A stretch of DNA of 44,279 bases from a virus: IMG/VR virus record IMGVR_UViG_3300022693_000703, positions 1 through 44,279 of that record. One strand, 5' to 3'. This document shows positions 33,100 through 39,684 of this stretch, one piece after another (position 1 is the first letter of the stretch; each line of letters begins with the position of its first letter). The position numbers and the translations under genes were made by a program. The notes under the pieces are model-generated. The model had not been told where the DNA came from and did not search any database. It saw nothing but the letters and a program-made list of their open reading frames with translations.

Positions 33100-33327
33100 A
33101 TGGCCGCAAGTTCTCTAACAGAGGCTTATATGTTCAGCGAAGGCAGCGGTACGTATGAATCATTTACAACAATTATTTATTTTCACGATGAAGCCATGCT
33201 TGTTGGCTTGGATAGGGGTATAACACCTTCTCAGTATCGAGAAATAAAAGAACACCTTATAAGTAAAGGTGTTCGTGTAGTAAGGTATGTTAGGAAGGGC
33301 AAGGTTAAAACCAAGCTTGTAAGATGA
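33100..33327 (+). CDS. Hypothetical protein, 75 residues
   Basis: A weak GATGAG precedes the ATG 12 bp after the terminator. The protein reads TTIIYFHDEAMLVGLDRGIT, PSQYREIKEHLISKGVRVVR and a basic end KGKVKTKLVR. The strand-helix order suggests a small DNA- or RNA-binding fold. It is the only rightward gene in this spot and converges with the methylase gene. Function unknown. Confidence 0.55.
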   Translation: MAASSLTEAYMFSEGSGTYESFTTIIYFHDEAMLVGLDRGITPSQYREIKEHLISKGVRVVRYVRKGKVKTKLVR

Positions 33328-33339
33328 GCCTAGTTATTT

Positions 33340-33879
33340 TTAATTGGTACCTGAATTTATTAATTCGTTTCTATCTACTAATCTAACAAAGCAAGGTATC
33401 TTGCTTGGCCTGAATATTACAAACATAGAACCTTTTGTGTTTCCGTTAACTTTAGCGCCCGTTATAGGGTGATAAAAACTAAGTCTTCCACCTGTCACAA
33501 TTCTTATTTCAGAAATATTTTCAACTGGTAGCCATTGTGCATCCAGTGTTGCTGGAACAAGTAAGACAGTGGTTACACCTTTTTCTTTCTGTTCAATCGC
33601 CTTGTTCATGAATCGTTTAATAAATCCTTTACCGTATGGCGGGTTTATCCATACGTTAAGGTTCGGCTGATTGCAGCTTTTCATTTTTTGGTACCAATCA
33701 ACTTTTAAAGAATCATCTTCTTTGGTTAAAAAGCATTTAGGTACCTTGGTGTTTTTAATTGAGCACGCAGCATCAAGAGAAAAATTAAACTCTTTATTGA
33801 GTGCGTTAAAAATTACCGGGTCAGTTCCCCAGCTATTTTTCATGTCATCGTTTAAATCAGAACTAATAATGTCACTCAC
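33340..33879 (-). CDS. Phage DNA N6-adenine methyltransferase
   Basis: This 179-residue enzyme matches the phage Dam-like family: SWGTDPVIFNALNKEFNFSL and DAACSIKNTKVPKCF bind AdoMet, and the catalytic motif is NPPYG in VWINPPYGKG. Later segments VTTVLLVPATLDAQW and RIVTGGRLSFYHP are also family-like. Phages use it to hide from restriction or to mark origins. It lies on the minus strand with a regulator gene that overlaps it by 4 bp, so both form one operon. Confidence 0.92.
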   Translation of the reverse strand: MSDIISSDLNDDMKNSWGTDPVIFNALNKEFNFSLDAACSIKNTKVPKCFLTKEDDSLKVDWYQKMKSCNQPNLNVWINPPYGKGFIKRFMNKAIEQKEKGVTTVLLVPATLDAQWLPVENISEIRIVTGGRLSFYHPITGAKVNGNTKGSMFVIFRPSKIPCFVRLVDRNELINSGTN

Positions 33880-34175
33880 TGCCAGTTTTCCTTTTTGTAT
33901 TCCTTAAGTGCCTGCTTGCCCTTGTTGGTGATACGAACCAACGTTTTTGGCCTGCCTGGTGTAGCGTTGAAGTTTAAAGCCGTTTCAATAAGTTCAGCTT
34001 CATACAACTCATTGAATGCTTTCTTTCTAACCACAGCATTGTGATCACGCACTGACATCGTTAAAACGGTTTTACCGATTTTGCCTTTTGCTAATAGCTT
34101 AAGCATACGGTGTTTTACGTTGTTTACTGCTTTGTTTTCCACGTTGTTCCCTTTGTTTATGAGTGGTTCACACAA
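33876..34175 (-). CDS. Winged-helix regulator upstream of the methylase
   Basis: The 99-residue basic protein has a winged-helix pattern: VKHRMLKLLAKGKIGKTVLT, AVVRKKAFNELYEAELIETA, a wing with PGRPKTLVRITNKGKQ and a Lys-rich tail. It is transcribed leftwards from the gap at 34.2 kb, divergently from a rightward early promoter that carries a TGTACCC half-site. It could be the regulator of the early operators or of its own operon. Confidence 0.7.
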   Translation of the reverse strand: MCEPLINKGNNVENKAVNNVKHRMLKLLAKGKIGKTVLTMSVRDHNAVVRKKAFNELYEAELIETALNFNATPGRPKTLVRITNKGKQALKEYKKENWQ

Positions 34176-34204
34176 TATACCTGTAAAATATTATGTAGTA
34201 AATA

Positions 34205-34244
34205 TTGTAATTAATTAAAAAGGTGTTTATATTGCTTGTACCCA
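34205..34244 (+). promoter_or_regulatory. Early promoter with TGTACCC half-site (copy 2, divergent region)
   Basis: TTGTAA (34205-34210) and TATATT (34228-34233) are 17 bp apart; TGTACCC lies at 34238-34244, just past the -10 box, and the left GGGTACA arm is absent. The area is very AT-rich and also drives the leftward wHTH-methylase pair. It precedes a 56-residue gene. Confidence 0.5.
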
Positions 34245-34263
34245 ATTAATAAAGGCAGGAAAA

Positions 34264-34434
34264 ATGGAACAAGTAACAGAGTGTTTTGCAAAGCTAGAAA
34301 TAGAAAATAAAGAAGAATTCTTTATACATTACGCCAATGAACATGGTGTTGTTATATTTATGCGTGGCTGGGGAAACAGGCTAATTGCGTATTCAGATGT
34401 TAAGCGAATTACTGTTCGCGAACGCATTATGTAA
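34264..34434 (+). CDS. Small early protein, 56 residues
   Basis: This short gene has GGCAGGA seven to eight bases before its ATG. The product reads MEQVTECFAKLEIENKEEFF, then NEHGVVIFMRGWGNRLIAYS and ends in VKRITVRERIM. It is compact and beta-rich in the second half. It lies between two operator-bearing promoters. I recognise no family, but start, ribosome site and codon pattern support a true gene. Confidence 0.6.
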   Translation: MEQVTECFAKLEIENKEEFFIHYANEHGVVIFMRGWGNRLIAYSDVKRITVRERIM

Positions 34435-34440
34435 AACTAT

Positions 34441-34474
34441 TTGTATTATGGGTACGGTTGTTTATACTGTACCC
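34441..34474 (+). promoter_or_regulatory. Early promoter with GGGTACG...TGTACCC operator (copy 3)
   Basis: TTGTAT (34441-34446) and TATACT (34463-34468) are 16 bp apart. GGGTACG (34450-34456) and TGTACCC (34468-34474) flank the spacer with 11 bp between, one base different from the other copies. It drives the operon that ends with integrase 2. Confidence 0.75.
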
Positions 34475-34491
34475 ACGACAAGGATCGTGTG

Positions 34492-34797
34492 ATGAATAAA
34501 ATTTCTATTTTAGAAAAGTCTATGTTTTTAGGTGTTGGCGCCATTTGGTATGGCATCGATAATACACCTGCGAAAGAAAGAACGGCTATTTGCGAAATTA
34601 AGAACGTGGTTGTTTATCGCGTTTGGCATTTACCCGGTGCTGGTATCGGTTACGTTTTGGAAGTTAAAGTTCTAGGCCGCAAGAGTTATGAGGTTAATTT
34701 CACACCAAGCTATTCAAATGGTGTTGAGTTGGCAGCGAGAACGGCCAAGGCCATAGCTGATGGTTTAATTAAAATGAAGGTTTATAATGACAGCTAA
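34492..34797 (+). CDS. Early protein of unknown function, 101 residues
   Basis: The open frame extends back into the promoter, so I use the ATG at 34492, behind AAGGATCG. The protein reads ILEKSMFLGVGAIWYGIDNT, then CEIKNVVVYRVWHLPGAGIGY and ends with a helix AARTAKAIADGLIKM. It is the first gene of the five-gene operon that includes an HTH protein, an HD hydrolase and integrase 2. Function unknown. Confidence 0.65.
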   Translation: MNKISILEKSMFLGVGAIWYGIDNTPAKERTAICEIKNVVVYRVWHLPGAGIGYVLEVKVLGRKSYEVNFTPSYSNGVELAARTAKAIADGLIKMKVYNDS

Positions 34798-34990
34798 TCA
34801 AAAACGCTTGCGCGAATTAATGGCAAGAAAAAAGCACATTTCAAGCTATGCAAAGCTTGCTGATGTTTGGGGAGTATCAACGGCCACGGTTCACGCTTAC
34901 CTTAAGCCTGAAACCAGCAAGAGCAGCCGACCGATACCAGATGAAAAGTTAGCGGAATTGGAGAACTTACTTGGCACAGCCACGACCTAA
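34787..34990 (+). CDS. Helix-turn-helix protein, 67 residues
   Basis: The small basic protein has an HTH pattern: KRLRELMARKKHISSYAKLA, DVWGVSTATVHAYLKP, then DEKLAELENLLG. It resembles YdaS/CII-like or XRE-type phage regulators. It overlaps both neighbours (11 and 20 bp). Being inside an operon whose promoter has the shared operator, it is one candidate for the operator-binding protein. Confidence 0.65.
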   Translation: MTANQKRLRELMARKKHISSYAKLADVWGVSTATVHAYLKPETSKSSRPIPDEKLAELENLLGTATT

Positions 34991-35288
34991 ATTTTGTTTA
35001 AGTGAAGTTGTACGCTTAAGCGTTGAGGGTGATGAGCGCCTTGATCATTCAATCGCTGAGATCACCACTATGTATTTCATGGTTAATCAGCGTATCTGGA
35101 TTAAGTGGGGCCATTGCATTAACTACACTGGATGGGCTTACAAAGTCAGCACTTCAGAAGCATGGTTTTTTGAAAAACAATTAAACAAGACAGAGCAGCC
35201 AGACACAGCAGCATGGTTCGCTGAAATAACAAAAAGGAAAAGCAGTGAAAACACTAATCAACACCGGAAAACTGGTCGATCCAATTAA
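34971..35288 (+). CDS. Early protein of unknown function, 105 residues
   Basis: The likely start is TTG at 34971, about seven bases after GGAG. The protein has FCLSEVVRLSVEGDERLDHS, ITTMYFMVNQRIWIKWGHCI and YTGWAYKVSTSEAWFFEKQL. The many Trp and Tyr residues and beta pattern suggest a small SH3-like or barrel fold. Translation seems coupled with its neighbours (44-bp overlap with the HD gene). Confidence 0.55.
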   Translation: MAQPRPKFCLSEVVRLSVEGDERLDHSIAEITTMYFMVNQRIWIKWGHCINYTGWAYKVSTSEAWFFEKQLNKTEQPDTAAWFAEITKRKSSENTNQHRKTGRSN

Positions 35289-35835
35289 AGGTTTAACCGC
35301 TGAAGAAATCACCATTGAAAGCATTGCATCTAGCTTATCGAAAATTTGCCGTTTTAATGGGCATTGTAATCGATTTTATTCAGTAGCAGAGCATTGTTAT
35401 GTTTCAGCGCTGTGGGCAATGGAACGCTACAACGATCCAAGAGTTGCACTGGCCTGTTTGCTACATGATGCCGCAGAAGCATATCTTGGTGATATTGTTA
35501 CACCGCTAAAAGTAACGTTGCCGCAGATGAATGTGCTTGAAGGCAATATATTAAAAACCATTTCTAAGAAGTACAAAGTTGATATTGCTGTAAAGTGGAA
35601 TGATCTACTGCCAGAGATTAAAGAGATAGATAAATTGATACTGGCCGTTGAACGCAATTTGTTTATGCCATCTAACCCGCTATGGGCGATTGATATGCCG
35701 ATGATGCCACCAAAAGTAAGAAACCATTTCTTCATTGGTAGTAAGTTGATCGGTGAGGTGCAATGGCAAGAAGCAGAGCAGATGTTTATTGTCATGGCTT
35801 TGCGTCTACTAAAGGAGGTTGGCGAATTTGGGTAA
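35245..35835 (+). CDS. HD-domain phosphohydrolase (YfbR-like)
   Basis: This 196-residue enzyme has the HD metal-binding set: His in FNGHCNRFYSVAEHCYV, His-Asp in CLLHDAAEAYLGDIVTP and a later IKEIDKLILAVE. Relatives such as YfbR are 5'-deoxyribonucleotidases; phage versions may shift nucleotide pools or deplete a signal. GTG start. The gene precedes integrase 2 with 8-bp overlap, a peculiar pairing. Confidence 0.85.
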   Translation: MKTLINTGKLVDPIKGLTAEEITIESIASSLSKICRFNGHCNRFYSVAEHCYVSALWAMERYNDPRVALACLLHDAAEAYLGDIVTPLKVTLPQMNVLEGNILKTISKKYKVDIAVKWNDLLPEIKEIDKLILAVERNLFMPSNPLWAIDMPMMPPKVRNHFFIGSKLIGEVQWQEAEQMFIVMALRLLKEVGEFG

Positions 35836-37009
35836 AACCATTGTTGCCAAGATAAGTGATGCCGCTATTAAGCGGCATTCTTTGTCTGAGTGTTATCAAA
35901 TACGGGATGAAAAAACTAACGTCCGTCTACGCTTTCACCAGAACCGCAGAACCGCAAGCTGGTTCATAGTCGATTATTCTCGTGGTAAAACAATCTGGCG
36001 TAAGGTTGGGAACTGGCCTGCTATTAACAGCAAAGCATTGTTTGACCGCTTGCCACAGTTAAACGCACAAATGGCCGTTGATGCCAGTTCAGAAAAAATA
36101 CGCGTTGGACAAATGCACAACGTTGCACAGGTGTTAGCCTGGTATCTTAACCGCGTTAAAAATGACAGGAACTTGAGTGCTGGCCGTAAGTCATCGATAA
36201 AAACCGCAATACGCAAACACCTTGCACCGCGTTTGGGGCTTTTACGTTTGGATAAGCTAGAACGTAGCAATATTGATAAATCGCTAATGTGGCCATTACA
36301 GGCTGGTTATTCACTGGCAACGGTAAAGGCGATATTTTCAGTGTTAAAGGCAGCAATGCGGCAAGCTGAAAAGATTGGTGTTATCGAGCGCGATCCATGT
36401 GCAAGTATGAAATTCACTGATTTTATTAGCGCGGAGATATTGCCCAAAGGATCACGCTTAAGGCCGCATAATATAGAAGGCGTATTGAAGCAACTGCAGC
36501 AGGCACCACCACGAACGCAATTCATTGTCCTGATGATGCTAATGTACGGAACGCGGTTAAATGAAACAGTGCTTACCAGAAAGGCAGATATAAGTTTTGT
36601 TGATCAGTTGTGGTTTATACCTGAAAACCACACCAAAACGCGCCAAGCGCACGAGCTACCATTAACAATCACTTCTATAAAGGTGATTGAAAAATTCTTG
36701 CCGCACATCAAAGGCCGCTATGTTTTCCCTTCCAGGCAAGGTAAGCCGCTGTCAGGTTCTAGCGCATCAAAAGCGGTTCGTGAAGTGTCTGGCGGTGAAT
36801 GGTCAGCGCATGACTTGCGAAAAGTAGCCCGTACTATCTGGCAAGATCAAGGCGTTGATTACTACATTGGCGAACTGATGTTAAACCACAGCCTTTCAAA
36901 GTTAGATAAGGCTTACATTCACACTCACGCTAAATCACTAATCCAAAAAGAATTTGAAACCTATCACCAGTGGTTGCTAGAACGCGGCCTGAATTATTTC
37001 TGTAAATAA
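35828..37009 (+). CDS. Tyrosine recombinase / integrase 2
   Basis: I prefer the TTG at 35828, nine bases after AAGGAGG (35812-35818), over a TTG touching that site; the product is 393 residues. The N-terminus has a DUF4102-like arm-binding domain (VRLRFHQNRRTASWFIVDYS, KTIWRKVGNWPAI), then a core-binding domain, then catalytic Arg in MYGTRLNETVLTR, HDLRK (His-x-x-Arg), His in LNHSLSK and Tyr in KAYIHTH. Its type differs from integrase 1, and unlike most integrases it is the last gene of an early operon. Its final 22 bp fall in the 144-bp inverted repeat. Confidence 0.93.
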   Translation: MGKTIVAKISDAAIKRHSLSECYQIRDEKTNVRLRFHQNRRTASWFIVDYSRGKTIWRKVGNWPAINSKALFDRLPQLNAQMAVDASSEKIRVGQMHNVAQVLAWYLNRVKNDRNLSAGRKSSIKTAIRKHLAPRLGLLRLDKLERSNIDKSLMWPLQAGYSLATVKAIFSVLKAAMRQAEKIGVIERDPCASMKFTDFISAEILPKGSRLRPHNIEGVLKQLQQAPPRTQFIVLMMLMYGTRLNETVLTRKADISFVDQLWFIPENHTKTRQAHELPLTITSIKVIEKFLPHIKGRYVFPSRQGKPLSGSSASKAVREVSGGEWSAHDLRKVARTIWQDQGVDYYIGELMLNHSLSKLDKAYIHTHAKSLIQKEFETYHQWLLERGLNYFCK

Positions 37010-37131
37010 TTACTTTCCATGCTTGCAATTGGGTACAAGATAAATAATAATGTACCCACATTAAGCAAAAGCAAGCAGGGCAATCATGAAAATCACATTA
37101 CCTAAATCATGTATAAGCTGCACGAACTACG
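36988..37131 (+). repeat. 144-bp inverted repeat, internal copy
   Basis: Base-by-base comparison shows this segment is the exact reverse complement of 44136-44279, the last 144 bases of the window. It covers the end of integrase 2, the operator-promoter and the first ~15 codons of the next gene, so this is the natural copy. Confidence 0.97.
37023..37057 (+). promoter_or_regulatory. Early promoter with GGGTACA...TGTACCC operator (copy 4)
   Basis: TTGCAA (37023-37028) and TAATAA (37045-37050) are 16 bp apart, with GGGTACA at 37031-37037 and TGTACCC at 37051-37057 (13 bp between). The region following integrase 2 from 37000 on resembles the region following integrase 1, including CTGTAAATAATT and TTGGGTACAAG. 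It would drive the accessory operon starting at 37086. Confidence 0.8.
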
Positions 37132-37346
37132 AACCGAAAGGCAAGAAAGAAGATCCTCACACTCCTTTTAAAGAAATTTTTTACTTACAAACAACGCGTG
37201 TTCAATACGGCCAGTGTAGTAAGCATTGAAAAGAAGTTTTCTGTACTGAAATTTGCAACGGTTACAATCAAAACGAATTGGTTAATGTTGTCGAGGTAAA
37301 GAACCGACCTGAACCAATGGTTCCACACCAAGAAAATTTAATCTGA
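37086..37346 (+). pseudogene. Small Cys-rich protein gene interrupted by in-frame TGA
   Basis: The ATG follows GCAGGGC and reads MKITLPKSCISCTNYEPKGK and on to RVQYGQCSKH, then TGA at 37227-37229. The same frame continues KEVFCTEICNGYNQNELVNV to a stop at 37344, and the next gene follows 8 bp later, as if this were one 86-codon gene. The Cys spacing (CxxC, then C, C, C) spans the stop. TGG (Trp) to TGA is the simplest explanation, so either it is a point mutation or the stop is read through. Confidence 0.65.
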
Positions 37347-37354
37347 GGTTTAGC

Positions 37355-37651
37355 ATGGAATTGAAAAAATCAGAACTTAAGCCCTGCCCTTTTTGCGGTT
37401 GCGAAAATGTTGAAGTAAAAGACATGCATATTGTTCGCCCTAGCCTTGTTGAAACACGAATAAACGTATGGGTTTCTTGCCCTGGTTGTCATTGCGGCTT
37501 TCACATGAATTTTACAGACAAGGATGAAAACTGGCGTGAAATATTCGTTGATAAGTGGAATGAGCGGCCAGAAACAGAATCAACCGCAAAAAAAGTTAAG
37601 CGCGTTATTTCAGTAGCAGAACACACACAACACCAAGAAAAACTCTTTTAA
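37355..37651 (+). CDS. Lar-like restriction alleviation protein
   Basis: The 98-residue protein has the Lar pattern: LKPCPFCGCENVEV near the start, a second Cys set in VSCPGCHCGFHM, and DKWNERP toward the end. Lar of the Rac prophage reduces restriction by type I systems, perhaps by boosting modification. Together with the methylase at 33.3 kb it suggests an anti-restriction function. The C-terminal 30 residues are a basic extension. GAGG ribosome site. Confidence 0.75.
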   Translation: MELKKSELKPCPFCGCENVEVKDMHIVRPSLVETRINVWVSCPGCHCGFHMNFTDKDENWREIFVDKWNERPETESTAKKVKRVISVAEHTQHQEKLF

Positions 37652-37660
37652 GGAAAACTT

Positions 37661-38560
37661 ATGTCATTTGGAATAATTGTAAATGGTATATCGATACCAG
37701 ATGAAAAGGTAATAGCGGTACATGATCTTGCTGATCATGTAAGCCCCGCGGTTGTAGGTTCAAAAGTTGGCTTGCTTAAGTCGCAGGTGATTGAGGTTCG
37801 TAAGTATTTGCGTGCTGGCGTAGCTGATGAAATAGTTCAGATGCGTAAAAACATGAAGGCAAGAACGGCGGTACCAAAACAACCAGCTGCACTAAGGGTG
37901 AGAACGCCAAAGCCAGCATATAAAGCGAATCAGCCAGCAGTAAAGACTTTAGAAAAAGAGCCTTCATCACTTAAAGTTCTTTCTGTTATTGCTGAATCAA
38001 GTTCGCGAGTAGCTCAAAAAGATATTGTTAAGGCCACTGGATTTAATGGCCGCAAAGTTATTCAGGCAATACTGAAAGGTTTGCGTGAGAAAAAATTGGT
38101 TGATTACAAGCACCCTGGCAATTACTCACCAACGCTTGAAGGTATCAATCATCTGCGTTTGCGTAATCCTGATTGCAAGCCACACGAAAAGGCTTTGGTT
38201 CGTGCGCGTGAAGCGGCTTATGATGTGAAATTAGAAAGTGAGCAAAAGGAAGTTAAGAAACAGGAACCCGGCGCAGTAACTTTTTACTGTACCGATTGCA
38301 ACCAGCCAGAAGGGTTTCATTCTAATGACTGCCCCAGGGTAAAACATGCCGCTAAAAAGCTAACTGAAAGTATAGATAAACAGGCTGGCAGTGTTGCCGG
38401 GTGCTTGGCTGATATTGATACCATTTTTGAAAAGCAAGCTATTCAGAAGTTGGAAACACAAGTTGATTTGCTGAATAAGATCCACGCGCTTACTGGTAAG
38501 CTTGCCGAAGAAATGAAGCAAAGCTTGGCAGAAGTTAAAACGTTTTTGGGGAGTAATTAA
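37661..38560 (+). CDS. Winged-helix / zinc / coiled-coil protein of unknown function
   Basis: The 299-residue protein has an odd domain chain. Residues 1-75 are alpha-beta with a KSQVIEVRKYLRAGVADEIV helix; a Pro/Lys linker follows; 105-165 are a winged helix (LKVLSVIAESSSRVAQKDIV, GRKVIQAILKGLREKKLVDY); about 208-230 are a Cys/His site (FYCTDCNQPEGFHSNDC); and the C-terminus is coiled coil (KQAIQKLETQVDLLNKIHAL). This could bind DNA and a partner. I recognise no named family. Confidence 0.65.
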   Translation: MSFGIIVNGISIPDEKVIAVHDLADHVSPAVVGSKVGLLKSQVIEVRKYLRAGVADEIVQMRKNMKARTAVPKQPAALRVRTPKPAYKANQPAVKTLEKEPSSLKVLSVIAESSSRVAQKDIVKATGFNGRKVIQAILKGLREKKLVDYKHPGNYSPTLEGINHLRLRNPDCKPHEKALVRAREAAYDVKLESEQKEVKKQEPGAVTFYCTDCNQPEGFHSNDCPRVKHAAKKLTESIDKQAGSVAGCLADIDTIFEKQAIQKLETQVDLLNKIHALTGKLAEEMKQSLAEVKTFLGSN

Positions 38561-38562
38561 AG

Positions 38563-39006
38563 TTGAAGCAAATAATAATTAAGGGTGATGGGCAAAGCGG
38601 AAAGTCTGACTCAGCTAAAAATTTAATTAAACATTTAGCAGTTCGTTACGGTGATAAATGCCTTGTTGTAGCGCCAAGGCAGGAAGAGGCCGAAGACATT
38701 GAGCGCGATATAAGGTTCTGTAAGGATCCTGATGTTAAGTGTATAGGCGCTTCAAGGTTTAATGAGTCAGTACGAAGCCATTATTATGATGTTATTGCGT
38801 TAATAGATATAAGCCGATTCCCTGAAAACAAAGAAGGATCTTATGAAGTTTTGGCAAGCCAAAGACTTATTCATAAAAACCAATGTACTTTAATTTTGGT
38901 TGATGAGGGTTTTTCAATAGAAAAAAGCAAGTGGGTTTCAACTGCTACTTGGTGGAAGCCTTGGACGTGGAACCGTGGTTATTATGCTAAGGGGCCAGTC
39001 CAATGA
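38563..39006 (+). CDS. P-loop protein of unknown function
   Basis: From a TTG start the 147-residue protein has a P-loop at residues 7-14 (KGDGQSGKSDS) and then KHLAVRYGDKCLVVAPRQEE, YDVIALIDISRFPENK and CTLILVDEGF, a possible Walker B-like strand. The C-terminus is Trp-rich (WVSTATWWKPWTWNRGYY). It looks like a short P-loop NTPase domain without a full helicase set. It overlaps the next gene by 4 bp. Confidence 0.6.
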   Translation: MKQIIIKGDGQSGKSDSAKNLIKHLAVRYGDKCLVVAPRQEEAEDIERDIRFCKDPDVKCIGASRFNESVRSHYYDVIALIDISRFPENKEGSYEVLASQRLIHKNQCTLILVDEGFSIEKSKWVSTATWWKPWTWNRGYYAKGPVQ

Positions 39007-39269
39007 ATAAGAAATTGAAAGCGCATCTTGAAAAGAAAATTCAAATTTGCCAAAGATTGCTACAAGGAAAAATGTTTTACGTACACGATTCGCAGATTGA
39101 TTGTGTTCCGGTTCCAGTTATGACAGTAACAGCAGCAAAGAAGAAAGGCTTGGTGTTAAAGCGCGGTGCCAAAATTGTTGGAGAATGGCGGTTTACGCTA
39201 TCTCGCGCTAATGGTACTGGTTACGGTAATCTTTACCTTGCTAGTAGTTTCAAGAAAAAGGAAAGATAA
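39003..39269 (+). CDS. Small basic protein of unknown function, 88 residues
   Basis: The basic N-terminal helix (NKKLKAHLEKKIQICQRLLQ) is followed by beta strands (QIDCVPVPVMTVTAAKKKGL, WRFTLSRANGTGYGNLYLAS) and a basic tail. It is coupled to the P-loop gene and is last in its operon. It could bind nucleic acid. No family is recognised. Confidence 0.55.
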   Translation: MNKKLKAHLEKKIQICQRLLQGKMFYVHDSQIDCVPVPVMTVTAAKKKGLVLKRGAKIVGEWRFTLSRANGTGYGNLYLASSFKKKER

Positions 39270-39272
39270 GTA

Positions 39273-39315
39273 GTTCGGTAATACCGAACAAGTGAACCAT
39301 CCGGTAATTCCGGAT
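39273..39315 (+). repeat. Two sister palindromes after the accessory operon
   Basis: GTTCGGTAATACCGAAC (39273-39289) is a 17-bp palindrome, and ATCCGGTAATTCCGGAT (39299-39315) shares the CGGTAAT core with a different arm. They start right after the stop of the 88-residue gene and before the terminator. They could be operators, or hairpins protecting the 3' end. Confidence 0.75.
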
Positions 39316-39323
39316 AGTTTAAG

Positions 39324-39348
39324 AACCCGCCAATGAGCGGGTTTTTTA
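39324..39348 (+). terminator. Rho-independent terminator
   Basis: AACCCGC (39324-39330) pairs with GCGGGTT (39337-39343) around a six-base loop and runs into TTTTTT. It terminates the operon beginning at 37.0 kb. Confidence 0.92.
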
Positions 39349-39623
39349 TTGCCTGAAATTAACGAGTGTTAACCACTGGTATTAACGGAGACAGAACCGA
39401 GACAGCGTGTTCCTATCTATTTGCATTTAGTCTATATTTTTAAAAGGCTGGCGCTGGTATTGGTTCATATATCTCAGAGGATTATGCGGTTCATTTTTAA
39501 AGGTGGCGTTTTTGCGAAGTGTTAACCAGCGTGAAAGCCTTAACAGTAGCGCGTTTGGCGTTGGTTACGCGGCATAAATGACCGTATAGCGGTTAACAGT
39601 GCTATATTTTATTAAAATACCGC
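39349..39623 (+). other. 275-bp non-coding stretch with GTGTTAACCA repeats
   Basis: No gene of plausible length with a ribosome site is visible. GTGTTAACCA occurs at 39366-39375 and 39519-39528, and a related GGTTAACAGT lies at 39591-39600. Further similar words are GGTATTAACGG and GGTTACGCGG. The spacing is irregular. The stretch could carry binding sites for a replication or recombination protein, or be remnant sequence. Confidence 0.5.
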
Positions 39624-39657
39624 TTGCAATTGGGTACAAAGTAGCTAATATGTACCC
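39624..39657 (+). promoter_or_regulatory. Early promoter with GGGTACA...TGTACCC operator (copy 5)
   Basis: TTGCAA (39624-39629) and TAATAT (39646-39651) are 16 bp apart; arms GGGTACA (39632-39638) and TGTACCC (39651-39657) lie 12 bp apart. It resembles copy 4 closely, including CTTGCAATTGGGTACAA. It drives the next operon. Confidence 0.8.
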
Positions 39658-39684
39658 ATAACGAAGCGAAAAGGAAAGCAGGAA

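Noticed and set aside
27121-37229. Stop-codon reassignment in the phage, suggested by two interrupted genes
   Set aside because: One stop is TAA and the other TGA, the surrounding genes use normal stops throughout, and no suppressor tRNA gene was seen; independent point mutations are simpler.
37086-37346. Selenocysteine at the in-frame TGA
   Set aside because: The codon context fits a lost Trp, no hairpin of SECIS type is evident immediately after it, and phage selenoproteins of this size are not expected.
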